DNA from: Azonexus sp.
Lineage (GTDB): Bacteria > Pseudomonadota > Gammaproteobacteria > Burkholderiales > Rhodocyclaceae
Direction: 5' to 3'
Assembly (NCBI GenBank): GCA_017983615.1
Contig: JAGOBB010000003.1
Coordinates: forward strand, 173,156-237,155
DNA: 64,000 nucleotides
Part shown: piece after piece, positions 8,517 to 16,918 of the stretch
How positions within the stretch are numbered: the stretch's first letter is position 1
Layout: each line of letters starts with the position of its first letter
Made by a program: the position numbers and the translations under genes
The notes under the pieces: generated by a model
What the model was told of the DNA's origin: nothing
Database searches by the model: none
Seen by the model: the letters and a program-made list of their open reading frames with translations, nothing else

Positions 8517-9827
8517 TTAGTGGAACTGCTCTTCTTCGGTCGAGCCGGTGAGGGCCTTGACGGAGGAGGAGCCGCCCTGGATGACGGTGGTGACTTCGTC
8601 GAAGTAACCGGTGCCGACTTCCTGCTGGTGGGAAACGAAGGTGTAGCCTTCTTCGCGAGCGGCGAATTCCGGTTCCTGAACCATTTCAACGTAGTGCTTC
8701 ATGCCTTCGCCGCCAGCGTAGGCCTTGGCGAACTTGAAGGTGTTGTACCAGTTGACGTGGATGCCAGCCAGGGTAATGAACTGGTACTTGTAGCCCAGCG
8801 CCGAAAGCTCTTCCTGGAAAGCAGCGATCTGCGAGTTGTTGAGGTTCTTCTTCCAGTTGAAGGACGGCGAGCAGTTGTAGGACAGCAGCTTGCCCGGGCA
8901 GGCTGCCTGGATGGCCTGGGCGAATTCACGGGCGAAGCCGATATCCGGCACGCCGGTTTCGCACCAGACGAGGTCGGCGTACGGAGCGTAGGCGACGCCA
9001 CGGGAGATGGACTGCTCCAGACCGTTCTTGACGCGGTAGAAACCTTCCTGGGTGCGCTCGCCGGTCAGGAACGGCTTGTCGTTCTCATCGTAATCGGAGG
9101 TGATCAGGTTGGCAGCTTCGGCATCGGTACGGGCCAGGATCAGGGTCGGAACGCCCATGACGTCAGCGGCGAAACGAGCGGAGATCAGCTTTTCGATGGC
9201 TTCGCGGGTCGGGACGAGCACCTTGCCGCCCATGTGGCCACACTTCTTGGCGGCAGCCAGCTGGTCTTCGAAGTGCACGCCAGCGGCACCGGCGGCGATC
9301 ATGTTCTTCATCAGTTCGAAGGCGTTCAGAACGCCACCGAAACCGGCTTCAGCGTCGGCAACGATCGGCAGGAAGTAGTCGATGAAGCCTGCATCGCCCG
9401 GGTTGACGCCGCGCGACCACTGGATTTCGTCAGCGCGCTTGAAGGTGTTGTTGATGCGGCGAACCATGGTCGGGACTGAGTCGTAGGCGTAAAGCGACTG
9501 GTCCGGGTACATGGTTTCGGAGGTGTTGCCGTCGGCAGCAACTTGCCAGCCGGACAGATAGACCGCTTCCAGGCCAGCCTTGGCCTGTTGCATGGCTTGA
9601 CCAGCGGTGATGGCGCCGAAAGCGTTGACGTAGCCCTTCTTGGCGCCGCCGTTAACCTTTTCCCAGAGGACCTTGGCGCCGCGCTGGGCCAGGGTGTATT
9701 CCGGCTGCAGGGAGCCGCGCAGGCGGACGACGTCAGCAGCGGAGTAGCCGCGCTTGACGAGCTTCCAGCGGGGGTTTTCAGCCCAGTCTTTTTCGAGGGC
9801 GGCGATTTGCTGTTCGCGAGTGCTCAT
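8517..9827 (-). CDS. aceA: Isocitrate lyase
   Basis: The enzyme splits isocitrate into glyoxylate and succinate, the first step of the glyoxylate shunt. At 436 residues it matches the E. coli-type enzyme. The catalytic loop KKCGHMGGK lies at residues 194-202 with the active cysteine at 196. The start ATG at 9827 is preceded by CTGAGGAATTCAC. The enzyme supplies glyoxylate to malate synthase encoded at 4.1-5.7 kb. The upstream region carries a 14-bp palindrome that is a likely operator. Confidence 0.98.
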   Translation of the reverse strand: MSTREQQIAALEKDWAENPRWKLVKRGYSAADVVRLRGSLQPEYTLAQRGAKVLWEKVNGGAKKGYVNAFGAITAGQAMQQAKAGLEAVYLSGWQVAADGNTSETMYPDQSLYAYDSVPTMVRRINNTFKRADEIQWSRGVNPGDAGFIDYFLPIVADAEAGFGGVLNAFELMKNMIAAGAAGVHFEDQLAAAKKCGHMGGKVLVPTREAIEKLISARFAADVMGVPTLILARTDAEAANLITSDYDENDKPFLTGERTQEGFYRVKNGLEQSISRGVAYAPYADLVWCETGVPDIGFAREFAQAIQAACPGKLLSYNCSPSFNWKKNLNNSQIAAFQEELSALGYKYQFITLAGIHVNWYNTFKFAKAYAGGEGMKHYVEMVQEPEFAAREEGYTFVSHQQEVGTGYFDEVTTVIQGGSSSVKALTGSTEEEQFH

Positions 9828-9934
9828 GTGAATTCCTCAGGAGATGTGGTTTGGGGGTAACGGCATTGAACCGGGTGCGTATGGTGCAATGTCGGCGGAA
9901 GAAAGTATAGTTATTTTTTTGCGGGGCAGCAATA

Positions 9935-9948
9935 GTCTTATATAAGAC
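9935..9948. promoter_or_regulatory. Operator-like palindrome upstream of aceA
   Basis: GTCTTATATAAGAC is a perfect 14-base palindrome about 110 bases before the aceA start, and it is followed at once by another half-site, ATAAGAC. Spacing and symmetry suit a dimeric repressor or activator of acetate-related genes. The protein that binds it is not identifiable from the window; the motif does not recur near aceB. Confidence 0.5.
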
Positions 9949-9970
9949 ATAAGACAATTTCTTTTCAAAT

Positions 9971-10017
9971 AAAAACAGCGTATTACGCGTAAATTTTCAC
10001 GATGTAAAACGCTGTTT
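9971..10017 (-). terminator. Possible terminator of rraA
   Basis: On the minus strand AAACAGCG and CGCTGTTT can pair around a loop of about 29 bases and are followed by a T-rich run. The loop is long, so this is weaker than the other terminators listed. Confidence 0.45.
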
Positions 10018-10044
10018 GTGTTTGTGAAACCAGAAAGCGCTGCG

Positions 10045-10536
10045 TCAGCACAAAGCTTTGCTGCTGACTAGAACACCATCCTCGTCGGCATACAGGTATT
10101 CGCCTGGATTGAAGGTGGCGCCACCAAACGTGACGGCCACATTTTTGTCGCCAACACCCTTCTTGAGGGTCTTCTGCGGGTGCGTATTCAGGGCGCGAAC
10201 ACCGATGTCGATGCCGTTGATGTCGCCCGAGTCGCGGATGCAGCCGTAAACGACGACGCCATTCCAGCCATTCTTGGCGGCCAGGATGGCCAACTGGTCG
10301 CCGACCAATGCGCAGCGTAGCGAGCCACCGCCATCGATGACCAGTACCTTGCCGCTGCCATCTTCGCCAAAGGCTTCGCGGACCAGCGAGTTGTCCTCGA
10401 AAATCTTCAGCGTGACGATCTGGCCGGAAAAGCTGGTTCGGCCGCCATAGCGCTGGAACATTGGGGCGACGACGCGGACCGTCTTGCCCAGTTCGGATTC
10501 GAATTCATCGCACAGATCAGGGGTCTTGAAGCTCAT
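10045..10536 (-). CDS. rraA: RraA-like protein (RNase E regulator / 4-hydroxy-4-methyl-2-oxoglutarate aldolase family)
   Basis: This 163-residue protein matches the RraA fold: an N-terminal TPDLCDEFE, the [12 protein letters not shown] motif and the [18 protein letters not shown] segment that in aldolase members holds the R-D metal-site pair. Family members either inhibit RNase E or act as aldolases. The R-D pair is present, so the enzymatic role cannot be excluded. I chose the ATG at 10536, which has GAGGACC upstream; a longer frame from 10569 would include the clpA terminator. Confidence 0.85.
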   Translation of the reverse strand: MSFKTPDLCDEFESELGKTVRVVAPMFQRYGGRTSFSGQIVTLKIFEDNSLVREAFGEDGSGKVLVIDGGGSLRCALVGDQLAILAAKNGWNGVVVYGCIRDSGDINGIDIGVRALNTHPQKTLKKGVGDKNVAVTFGGATFNPGEYLYADEDGVLVSSKALC

Positions 10537-10551
10537 GGAAAGGTCCTCGAA

Positions 10552-10580
10552 ATAAAAAAAGCCGTGCAATGTTGCACGGC
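10552..10580 (-). terminator. Rho-independent terminator of clpA
   Basis: GCCGTGCAA and TTGCACGGC pair perfectly, and on the minus strand the stem is followed by seven T residues. It sits between the clpA stop and the rraA start. Confidence 0.85.
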
Positions 10581-10602
10581 TTTCGGGGTAGATGGCAATC
10601 GT

Positions 10603-12864
10603 TCAGACGACAGCTTCGGCTTTTTCTTCCTCGAAATCGAGTCTGATCTTGCCGTCCTTGTCCAGGTCGACCGTCACACGGCCGCCGCTGGCCAGCTTGC
10701 CGAACAGCAATTCGTCGGCCAGCGCCGAGCGGATGGTGTCCTGGATCAGGCGGGCCATCGGGCGTGCGCCCATCAGGGGGTCGAAGCCCTTCTCGGCCAG
10801 CATTTCCTTGACCGCCTCGCTGAAGTGCGCCTCGACCTTCTTCTCGTGCAGCTGCTCTTCCAGTTGCATCAGGAACTTGTCGACGACACGCAGGATGATC
10901 TCGTGATCGAGCGGTGCGAAGGAGATTGTCGCATCCAGGCGGTTGCGGAATTCCGGCGTGAACAACCGCTTGATCTCGGCCATTTCGTCGCCGCTCTGCT
11001 TCGAATTCGTGAAGCCCATGCTGGACTTCTGCAGGTCGGCGGCGCCGGCGTTGGTGGTCATGATGATCACGACATTGCGGAAATCGGCCTTGCGCCCGTT
11101 GTTGTCAGTCAGCGTACCGTGGTCCATCACCTGCAACAGGATGTTGAAGATGTCCGGGTGGGCCTTCTCGATTTCGTCGAGTAGCAGCACGCAGTAAGGC
11201 TTCTTGGTGATCGCCTCTGTCAGCAGGCCGCCCTGGTCGAAACCGACGTAGCCCGGCGGGGCGCCGATCAGCCGCGAGACGGCATGGCGCTCCATGTATT
11301 CCGACATGTCGAAGCGCTGCAGTTCTACGCCCAGGCAATAAGCCAGCTGTTTGGCGACTTCGGTCTTGCCGACGCCAGTCGGGCCGGAGAACAGGAAAGA
11401 GCCGATCGGCTTGCCCGGGTTGCCGAGGCCGGAACGCGCCATCTTGATGGCCTGGGCTAGTGCGTCGATCGCCTTGTCCTGGCCGAAGACGGTGGCCTTG
11501 AGGTCGCGGTCGAGGTTCTTCAGCGCACCGCGATCATCGAGCGAGACGTGCTGCGACGGGATGCGGGCGATCTTGGCGACGATCTCCTCGATATCCGTCT
11601 TGTTGATTACCTTCTTTTGTTTCGACTTGGGCAGGATGCGCTGGGCCGCGCCGGCTTCGTCGATCACGTCGATCGCCTTGTCGGGCAGATGGCGGTCGGT
11701 GATGTAACGGGCTGCGAGTTCGGCCGCCGAAGTAATGGCTGTAGCCGAATATTTGATGCCGTGGTGCGCCTCGAAGCGTGCTTTCAGGCCCTTGAGGATT
11801 TCCACCGTTTCAGCCACCGACGGCTCATTAACGTCAATCTTCTGGAAGCGGCGGGACAGCGCGCTGTCCTTTTCAAAAATGCCGCGGAACTCGGTGTAGG
11901 TTGTCGCACCGATGCACTTCAGTTGGCCGGACGACAGGGCCGGCTTCAACAGGTTGGAGGCATCCAGCGTACCGCCGGAGGCCGAGCCGGCCCCGATCAG
12001 CGTGTGGATTTCGTCGATGAACAGGATGGCGTGCGGATTGTCCTGCAGGGCCTTGAGAACACCTTTCAGGCGCTGCTCGAAGTCGCCGCGGTACTTGGTG
12101 CCGGCCAGCAGCGAACCCATATCCAGCGAATAGACATTGGCCTTGGCCAGTATTTCCGGCACTTCGCCTTCGACGACCTTGCGGGCCAGTCCTTCAGCAA
12201 TCGCAGTCTTGCCGACGCCGGCTTCGCCGACCAGCAGCGGGTTGTTCTTGCGCCGGCGGCACAGCGTCTGGATGACGCGCTCCAGTTCCTTGTCGCGGCC
12301 GATCAGCGGATCGATCTTGCCTTGCAGCGCCAGCGCGTTGAGGTTGATCGTGTATTGCTCCAGTGGCCCGGCTTCGGCCTTTTCGCCTTCGGTCTCGATT
12401 TCGCCTTCCGACGCAGTCTTCTGGGGCTGCGGCACCTTGCTGATGCCGTGCGAAATGAAATTGACGACGTCGAGCCGGGTGATGCCCTGCTTCTGCAGGA
12501 AATAGACAGCGTGCGAATCCTTTTCGCCATAGATGGCGACCAGCACGTTGGCACCGTTAACTTCTTTCTTGCCAGAAGACTGGACGTGCAGGATGGCCCG
12601 TTGAATGACGCGCTGGAAGCCCAGAGTCGGTTGCGTGTCGATGTCGTCCTCGCCGGAAACGGTCGGCGTGTGCTCATCGATGAAATTGGTCAGATCCTTG
12701 CGCAGTGTATCGGTCTTCGCCCCACAGGCGCGCAGGGCTTCGGCGGCTGAAGGATTGTCGATCAGCGCCAGCAGGAGGTGCTCGACGGTAATGAACTCGT
12801 GGCGTTTTTGACGCGCCTCGACGAAGGCCATGTGCAGGCTGACTTCGAGTTCCTGGGCAATCAT
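10603..12864 (-). CDS. clpA: ATP-dependent Clp protease ATP-binding subunit ClpA
   Basis: ClpA unfolds substrates and feeds them to the ClpP peptidase. The 753-residue protein has the N-terminal double repeat (to about 145), a first AAA+ module with [13 protein letters not shown] and [16 protein letters not shown], and a second with [13 protein letters not shown] and [15 protein letters not shown]. The ClpP-docking loop is present as MGF in [10 protein letters not shown], where E. coli has IGL. I chose the ATG at 12864 because it overlaps the clpS stop by one base and starts the N-domain ([14 protein letters not shown]). clpP is not in the window. Confidence 0.97.
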   Translation of the reverse strand: MIAQELEVSLHMAFVEARQKRHEFITVEHLLLALIDNPSAAEALRACGAKTDTLRKDLTNFIDEHTPTVSGEDDIDTQPTLGFQRVIQRAILHVQSSGKKEVNGANVLVAIYGEKDSHAVYFLQKQGITRLDVVNFISHGISKVPQPQKTASEGEIETEGEKAEAGPLEQYTINLNALALQGKIDPLIGRDKELERVIQTLCRRRKNNPLLVGEAGVGKTAIAEGLARKVVEGEVPEILAKANVYSLDMGSLLAGTKYRGDFEQRLKGVLKALQDNPHAILFIDEIHTLIGAGSASGGTLDASNLLKPALSSGQLKCIGATTYTEFRGIFEKDSALSRRFQKIDVNEPSVAETVEILKGLKARFEAHHGIKYSATAITSAAELAARYITDRHLPDKAIDVIDEAGAAQRILPKSKQKKVINKTDIEEIVAKIARIPSQHVSLDDRGALKNLDRDLKATVFGQDKAIDALAQAIKMARSGLGNPGKPIGSFLFSGPTGVGKTEVAKQLAYCLGVELQRFDMSEYMERHAVSRLIGAPPGYVGFDQGGLLTEAITKKPYCVLLLDEIEKAHPDIFNILLQVMDHGTLTDNNGRKADFRNVVIIMTTNAGAADLQKSSMGFTNSKQSGDEMAEIKRLFTPEFRNRLDATISFAPLDHEIILRVVDKFLMQLEEQLHEKKVEAHFSEAVKEMLAEKGFDPLMGARPMARLIQDTIRSALADELLFGKLASGGRVTVDLDKDGKIRLDFEEEKAEAVV

Positions 12865-13172
12865 CAGTTTTCCTCCATGATGCAAGCAAGCGGGTGTTGG
12901 TGCTGGCGCGCGAATGCAATGACCTGTTCCACCTTGGTGGCGGCGATATCGCGCGGGAAGATGCCGCACACGCCTCGACCTTCGTTGTGAACTTTGAGCA
13001 TGATTCGCGTCGCTTGTTCAGTGTCCAGAGAAAAAAACCGCTGCAGAACGGTGATGACGAATTCCATCGGTGTGTAATCGTCGTTCAGCAACACCACCTT
13101 GTACATCTTCGGCGGACCCAGCTTGCTGCGTTGTGCCTCAAGTTGTCCGCCTTCCTGATACTTCGTAGCCAT
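12864..13172 (-). CDS. clpS: ClpS adaptor for N-degron substrates
   Basis: ClpS binds N-terminal destabilising residues and delivers such proteins to ClpA. The 102-residue protein has the conserved core: [18 protein letters not shown], then VLQRFF, then [16 protein letters not shown]. The stop overlaps the clpA start by one base (TGATG), so translation is coupled. A divergent promoter region of about 275 bases separates it from the cold-shock gene. Confidence 0.96.
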   Translation of the reverse strand: MATKYQEGGQLEAQRSKLGPPKMYKVVLLNDDYTPMEFVITVLQRFFSLDTEQATRIMLKVHNEGRGVCGIFPRDIAATKVEQVIAFARQHQHPLACIMEEN

Positions 13173-13447
13173 GCGCTCGATTCTATACAGTCCGTCTCAA
13201 TCCGCAATATAAAATAATTTGGGGTTGAATCGCCGGATTTCCAGCGTACGACAAGCAATTCCCTTGCCTGATTTATGCTGCGCTGCGGCATCGAAACTTG
13301 TTGACGACGATATTCAGGCGGGGTAGAAAGCCAGTGTGTTTGGATTCAAGCTGCATCGAGGTTGCCATGAGCACCGGGTCGTTGAGCTCAAACAGGGAGT
13401 CGGGGAGACCCGGAAATTTGTTCGTTTTTTGTATGAAAGTTGCAAAC

Positions 13448-13651
13448 ATGGCAATCGGTACTGTCAAGTGGTTCAATGATTCCAAGGGCTTTGGTTTTAT
13501 CACTCCTGACGATGGCAGCGAAGATCTCTTCGCGCACTTCTCCGCCATCAACATGAATGGTTTCAAGACCCTGAAGGAAGGCGAAAAAGTTTCCTTCGAA
13601 GTTGTGCAAGGCCCCAAGGGCAAGCAGGCTTCCAACATCCAGCGCGCTTAA
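13448..13651 (+). CDS. Cold-shock protein, CspA family
   Basis: The 67-residue protein is a single nucleic-acid-binding OB fold with both RNP motifs: KGFGFI and DLFAHFS. It begins [11 protein letters not shown] at the ATG at 13448. The upstream 275 bases contain no other gene; a long 5' leader is normal for cold-shock mRNAs and probably carries the temperature-responsive structure. A strong terminator follows within 50 bases, so it is transcribed alone. Confidence 0.96.
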   Translation: MAIGTVKWFNDSKGFGFITPDDGSEDLFAHFSAINMNGFKTLKEGEKVSFEVVQGPKGKQASNIQRA

Positions 13652-13670
13652 GCCCCGGATTAAAATGTTA

Positions 13671-13704
13671 AAAGCCCGCCTGGTTTCAGGCGGGCTTTTT
13701 TTAT
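13671..13704 (+). terminator. Rho-independent terminator of the cold-shock gene
   Basis: AGCCCGCCTG and CAGGCGGGCT pair around GTTT and are followed by seven T residues. The A-run on the other side lets it also serve soxZ on the minus strand. Confidence 0.9.
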
Positions 13705-13724
13705 TGCCGTGCGAGTTCGGCTGA

Positions 13725-14036
13725 TCAGCTGACGACGATTTCGTCCTGACGTCGTTCGCCGAGATTGTCCGTCCAGGCCACCGACAGTTTGTCGCCGGCC
13801 TTGATGCCACGAGCCTTGAAGGTAAAGAGCGGATTCCTGGAAATCGACGTGTTCAACTGGCCGTCGACGACCGGCTTGCCGTTCAGCGAGACGGTGAAGG
13901 TCTGGATGAAATTCATCGGAACCGCCTGGCCACCTTCGTCCTTGCGCTGCCCGGTTTCCATCGGATGCTGCATAAGGATGCGGAGGTCGGCGGTTTCGCC
14001 CTGAATTTGTGCGCGAATCTTGATTTGTGCAGCCAT
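13725..14036 (-). CDS. soxZ: SoxZ, thiosulfate-oxidation sulfur carrier subunit
   Basis: The 103-residue protein matches SoxZ: an immunoglobulin-like fold with a central LMQHPMETGQRKDEGG motif and FIQTFTVSLNGKPV. SoxZ forms a heterodimer with SoxY, which carries the sulfur substrate on a C-terminal cysteine in the periplasm. It begins two bases after the soxY stop. No soxA, soxX, soxB or soxCD is near, so the pair is an orphan carrier here. Confidence 0.92.
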   Translation of the reverse strand: MAAQIKIRAQIQGETADLRILMQHPMETGQRKDEGGQAVPMNFIQTFTVSLNGKPVVDGQLNTSISRNPLFTFKARGIKAGDKLSVAWTDNLGERRQDEIVVS

Positions 14037-14038
14037 GC

Positions 14039-14512
14039 TCAACCTCCGCAACCGCCGAGGGTGACTTTGATTTCCCGGAACGCGACGTGAGACTTGCCAT
14101 CGCTTGTCCGGGCCACGACACGGATGCGTTGGGTTTCCGACAATTTCAGCTGGGCCCTGACATAGGGCAGCATCGGGCCGGAAAACTCGATTGACGACGA
14201 CAGCGGCATCGGGTTCTTGTCGGCGAAGATGGCCAGGCTGCGGGTATTGGCGACGTTGCTGGTGATCTCCACTTCGACCTTGGCGCCGTTTTCGGCGATC
14301 TCCGGCGCGACGATGACGATGTCGCGGGTCTCGGCTGCGCCAGCAGCGCCATAGGCCTTCAAGGCATCGTTGACGTTGCGGGAGGTGAAGGCATTCTTGT
14401 TCCACTCGGCGGCGAGCACGGTTGTCGGCATTAGCAGGCCGGTGCCGAGCAGCGGCCCGAGTACGGCAGCCGAGGCGCCGCCTTTCAGGAGTTTTCTACG
14501 CAGTGCTTGCAT
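14039..14512 (-). CDS. soxY: SoxY, thiosulfate-oxidation sulfur carrier subunit
   Basis: The protein has 157 residues and starts with a twin-arginine signal (MQALRRKLLKGGASAAVLGP) for folded export. It ends in GGCGG, the flexible arm whose cysteine holds the thiosulfate-derived sulfur as the substrate is passed between Sox enzymes. The start ATG at 14512 was chosen because the signal begins there. Without soxAXB nearby the pair may work with sulfur enzymes elsewhere, or on another substrate. Confidence 0.93.
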   Translation of the reverse strand: MQALRRKLLKGGASAAVLGPLLGTGLLMPTTVLAAEWNKNAFTSRNVNDALKAYGAAGAAETRDIVIVAPEIAENGAKVEVEITSNVANTRSLAIFADKNPMPLSSSIEFSGPMLPYVRAQLKLSETQRIRVVARTSDGKSHVAFREIKVTLGGCGG

Positions 14513-14522
14513 GGGGCGAGGG

Positions 14523-15005
14523 CTATTCGGCAATCCAATGCCCAGATTTGCCGCCCAGTTTTTCGAGCAGGCGGATGTGGTCGATACGCATGCCGCGGTC
14601 AACGGCCTTGCACATGTCGTAGATGGTAAGGAGACCGACCGAGGTGGCGGTCAGTGCTTCCATTTCGACGCCAGTGCGGCCGAAGCATTCGGCGGTGACT
14701 TCGCAATGCACGGCGCTTTGCGCTTCGTCGACGGTGAATTCGGCGGCGACGCGGGTCAGGGCGATCGGATGGCAGAGCGGGATCAGGTCGCCGGTGCGCT
14801 TCGATGCCTGGATGGCAGCGATGCGGGCGATACCCAGCACGTCGCCTTTCTTGGCGGAACCGCCGCGGATCAGGGCGAGGGTTTCCGGTTGCATGAAAAT
14901 GCTGCCGGCGGCGCGGGCGACACGGGCGGTTTCGGTCTTGCTGCCAACGTCGACCATATGGGCCTGGCCGGCGCTGTCGAAATGAGTGAGAGTCTGGTTG
15001 GTCAC
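14523..15005 (-). CDS. moaC: Cyclic pyranopterin monophosphate synthase MoaC
   Basis: MoaC converts the MoaA product into cyclic pyranopterin monophosphate, an early step in molybdenum cofactor synthesis. The 160-residue protein shows the active-site segments [22 protein letters not shown] and [23 protein letters not shown]. It lies just before soxY on the same strand, and diverges from the BepA-like gene. Other moa genes are not in the window. Confidence 0.97.
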   Translation of the reverse strand: MTNQTLTHFDSAGQAHMVDVGSKTETARVARAAGSIFMQPETLALIRGGSAKKGDVLGIARIAAIQASKRTGDLIPLCHPIALTRVAAEFTVDEAQSAVHCEVTAECFGRTGVEMEALTATSVGLLTIYDMCKAVDRGMRIDHIRLLEKLGGKSGHWIAE

Positions 15006-15069
15006 GGGAGTTACGATTGGTTACGAAGCCGCCGGAAGGCGACTTTCAGGGCTGCGATATCATAGCACC

Positions 15070-16518
15070 ATGCACTTCAAGCAACGACTCGTCGCCGCCA
15101 TTATGGCCTGCGCGCTGGCTGCCCAGCCGGGGCGCGCCGATGATTTGCCGGAACTGGGCGATGTGGCGAGCAATGAGCTGTCACTGAGCACCGAGAAGAA
15201 AATCGGCCAGCAGATCATGCATGAAATCCGCTGGCGCGAGCCGAGCTATCTCGACGACGCCGATATCGAAGCCTATCTGAACCAATTGGGCGGGCGGCTG
15301 GGGGCGGTTAGCAACGATCCCGGCTTCGGCTTTTATTTTTTCACGATCAATGAGCCGAGCATCAATGCCTTTGCCATGCCGGGCGGCTATATCGGCGTGC
15401 ATACCGGCCTGATCGTCTCGGCGCAGACTGAATCCGAACTGGCCGGGGTGCTGGCTCACGAAATTTCCCATGTGACCCAGCGACACATCGCGCGGCAGGT
15501 GTTCCAGTCCAAGCAGATTGGCATGGCGTCGATGGTGGCCATGGCGCTCGCCCTGTTGGCGGCCCGTTCCAGCGGTCAGGCGGCGATGGGGACGGTGGCA
15601 GCGACCCAGGCCGGGGCTGTTTCGGCTCAACTGGCGTTCTCACGTGATTTTGAGCGCGAGGCCGACCGGCAGGGCTTCGACATTCTGCGCAAAGCAGGTT
15701 TCGATGTGCGCGGCATGGCCGATTTCTTCGAGCGCCTGCAGAAAGCGGTACGTCTCTACGAGAACAATGCGACGGCTTACCTGCGGACCCATCCGCTGAC
15801 CGGCGAGCGCCTGACCGACATGCAGAACCGCGAGCAGGCGGTGACTTACCGGCAGATGACGGACAGCGTCGATTTCCAGCTGGTGCGCGCCAAGGTGCGG
15901 GCGATGCAGGGAATTCCGTCCGATGCGGTCAAGGACATGGAAACCCTGCTGCGCGAAAGGAAGTTCGCTTCCGAGGCGGCGATTCGCTATGCACTGGCCT
16001 TCGCCCGTTATCGGGCCAGGGACTGGAGCGGCGCCGAGAAGGAACTCGATGCCATCCGTCGCCTCAAGGTTTCAGCGGCCATGGTCGAGCATCTGCGGGC
16101 CGATCTGCGCATCGCCCAGTCCGACGTAGCGGGTGGCCTGGCGATCTACCGCGAGGCGATGGTGCGTTTTCCGTTGAATCACGGGCTGCTTTACGGCTAT
16201 GGCGCGGCGCTGACCGGCGCACGACGGTTCGACGAATCTCTGCGTTTTGCCGAAAGCCAGTTGGCGAACTATCCGGACGAAGTTCGCCTGCACAAACTGC
16301 GCACCGAGAGCTACGCAGGGCTGGGCCGGCGAGCGATGCAGCATCGTTCGCTGGCCGAGGTTTACAGCCTGCAGGGGCAGACCGCGGAAGCGGTGCAGCA
16401 GCTGGAGTTTGCCCAGAAGGCGGGCGATGCGAATTTCTACGAACAGTCGTCGATCGATGCCCGTTTGCGTGAATTGAAGCAGCGCCAGATCGAGGAACTG
16501 AAGGAAAAGCGGCGTTAA
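15070..16518 (+). CDS. bepA: BepA-like periplasmic M48 metalloprotease with TPR repeats
   Basis: The 482-residue protein starts with a signal peptide (cleavage probably after AQPGRA, about residue 24). The M48 peptidase domain carries the zinc motif HEISHVTQRH and the downstream glutamate in FEREADRQGFD. The C-terminal half is a TPR array from about residue 270. BepA of E. coli degrades stalled outer-membrane proteins such as LptD. The ATG at 15070 was chosen because the signal peptide begins there; a longer frame overlaps moaC. Confidence 0.92.
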   Translation: MHFKQRLVAAIMACALAAQPGRADDLPELGDVASNELSLSTEKKIGQQIMHEIRWREPSYLDDADIEAYLNQLGGRLGAVSNDPGFGFYFFTINEPSINAFAMPGGYIGVHTGLIVSAQTESELAGVLAHEISHVTQRHIARQVFQSKQIGMASMVAMALALLAARSSGQAAMGTVAATQAGAVSAQLAFSRDFEREADRQGFDILRKAGFDVRGMADFFERLQKAVRLYENNATAYLRTHPLTGERLTDMQNREQAVTYRQMTDSVDFQLVRAKVRAMQGIPSDAVKDMETLLRERKFASEAAIRYALAFARYRARDWSGAEKELDAIRRLKVSAAMVEHLRADLRIAQSDVAGGLAIYREAMVRFPLNHGLLYGYGAALTGARRFDESLRFAESQLANYPDEVRLHKLRTESYAGLGRRAMQHRSLAEVYSLQGQTAEAVQQLEFAQKAGDANFYEQSSIDARLRELKQRQIEELKEKRR

Positions 16519-16559
16519 TCGGAGTAAAATCGCGCGTCCAAACCATTTGCCAAACGACC

Positions 16560-16787
16560 ATGGAATTTGATCGCGATCTCGACGTCAAGGGCCTGAATTG
16601 CCCGCTGCCCATTCTGCGTACCAAGAAGGCGCTTGCCGAGATGGAATCCGGCAAGATTCTGCGTGTCCTGGCGACCGATCCGGGATCCCTGAAGGACTTT
16701 CCAGCCTTTGCCAAGCAGACCGGTAACGAACTGCTCGAGCAAAAGGAAGAAAATCGCGTCTTCGAGTTTTTTCTGAAGCGCAAATAA
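16560..16787 (+). CDS. TusA-family sulfur carrier protein
   Basis: This 75-residue protein has the family signature: DVKGLNCPLPILRTKKAL, with the sulfur-binding cysteine in CPLP at residue 15. TusA-like proteins move persulfide sulfur to tRNA modification, cofactors or sulfur oxidation. Several paralogues exist in sulfur-active betaproteobacteria, so the symbol tusA is not certain. It sits 41 bases after the protease gene, and its stop overlaps the frame of the following pabB gene. Confidence 0.9.
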   Translation: MEFDRDLDVKGLNCPLPILRTKKALAEMESGKILRVLATDPGSLKDFPAFAKQTGNELLEQKEENRVFEFFLKRK

Positions 16788-16918
16788 ACCCCGAATTCAC
16801 CGCTTTTTTCGAGGACAGGCGGGCGCCGGCCGGCGAGCCCGCTGCCTGGCTGTTCACCGGCCCGGTCGATTGCCTCGAAGTCCGCGATCTTGCGTCGTTC
16901 GATGCTGCGCTGCAACGT

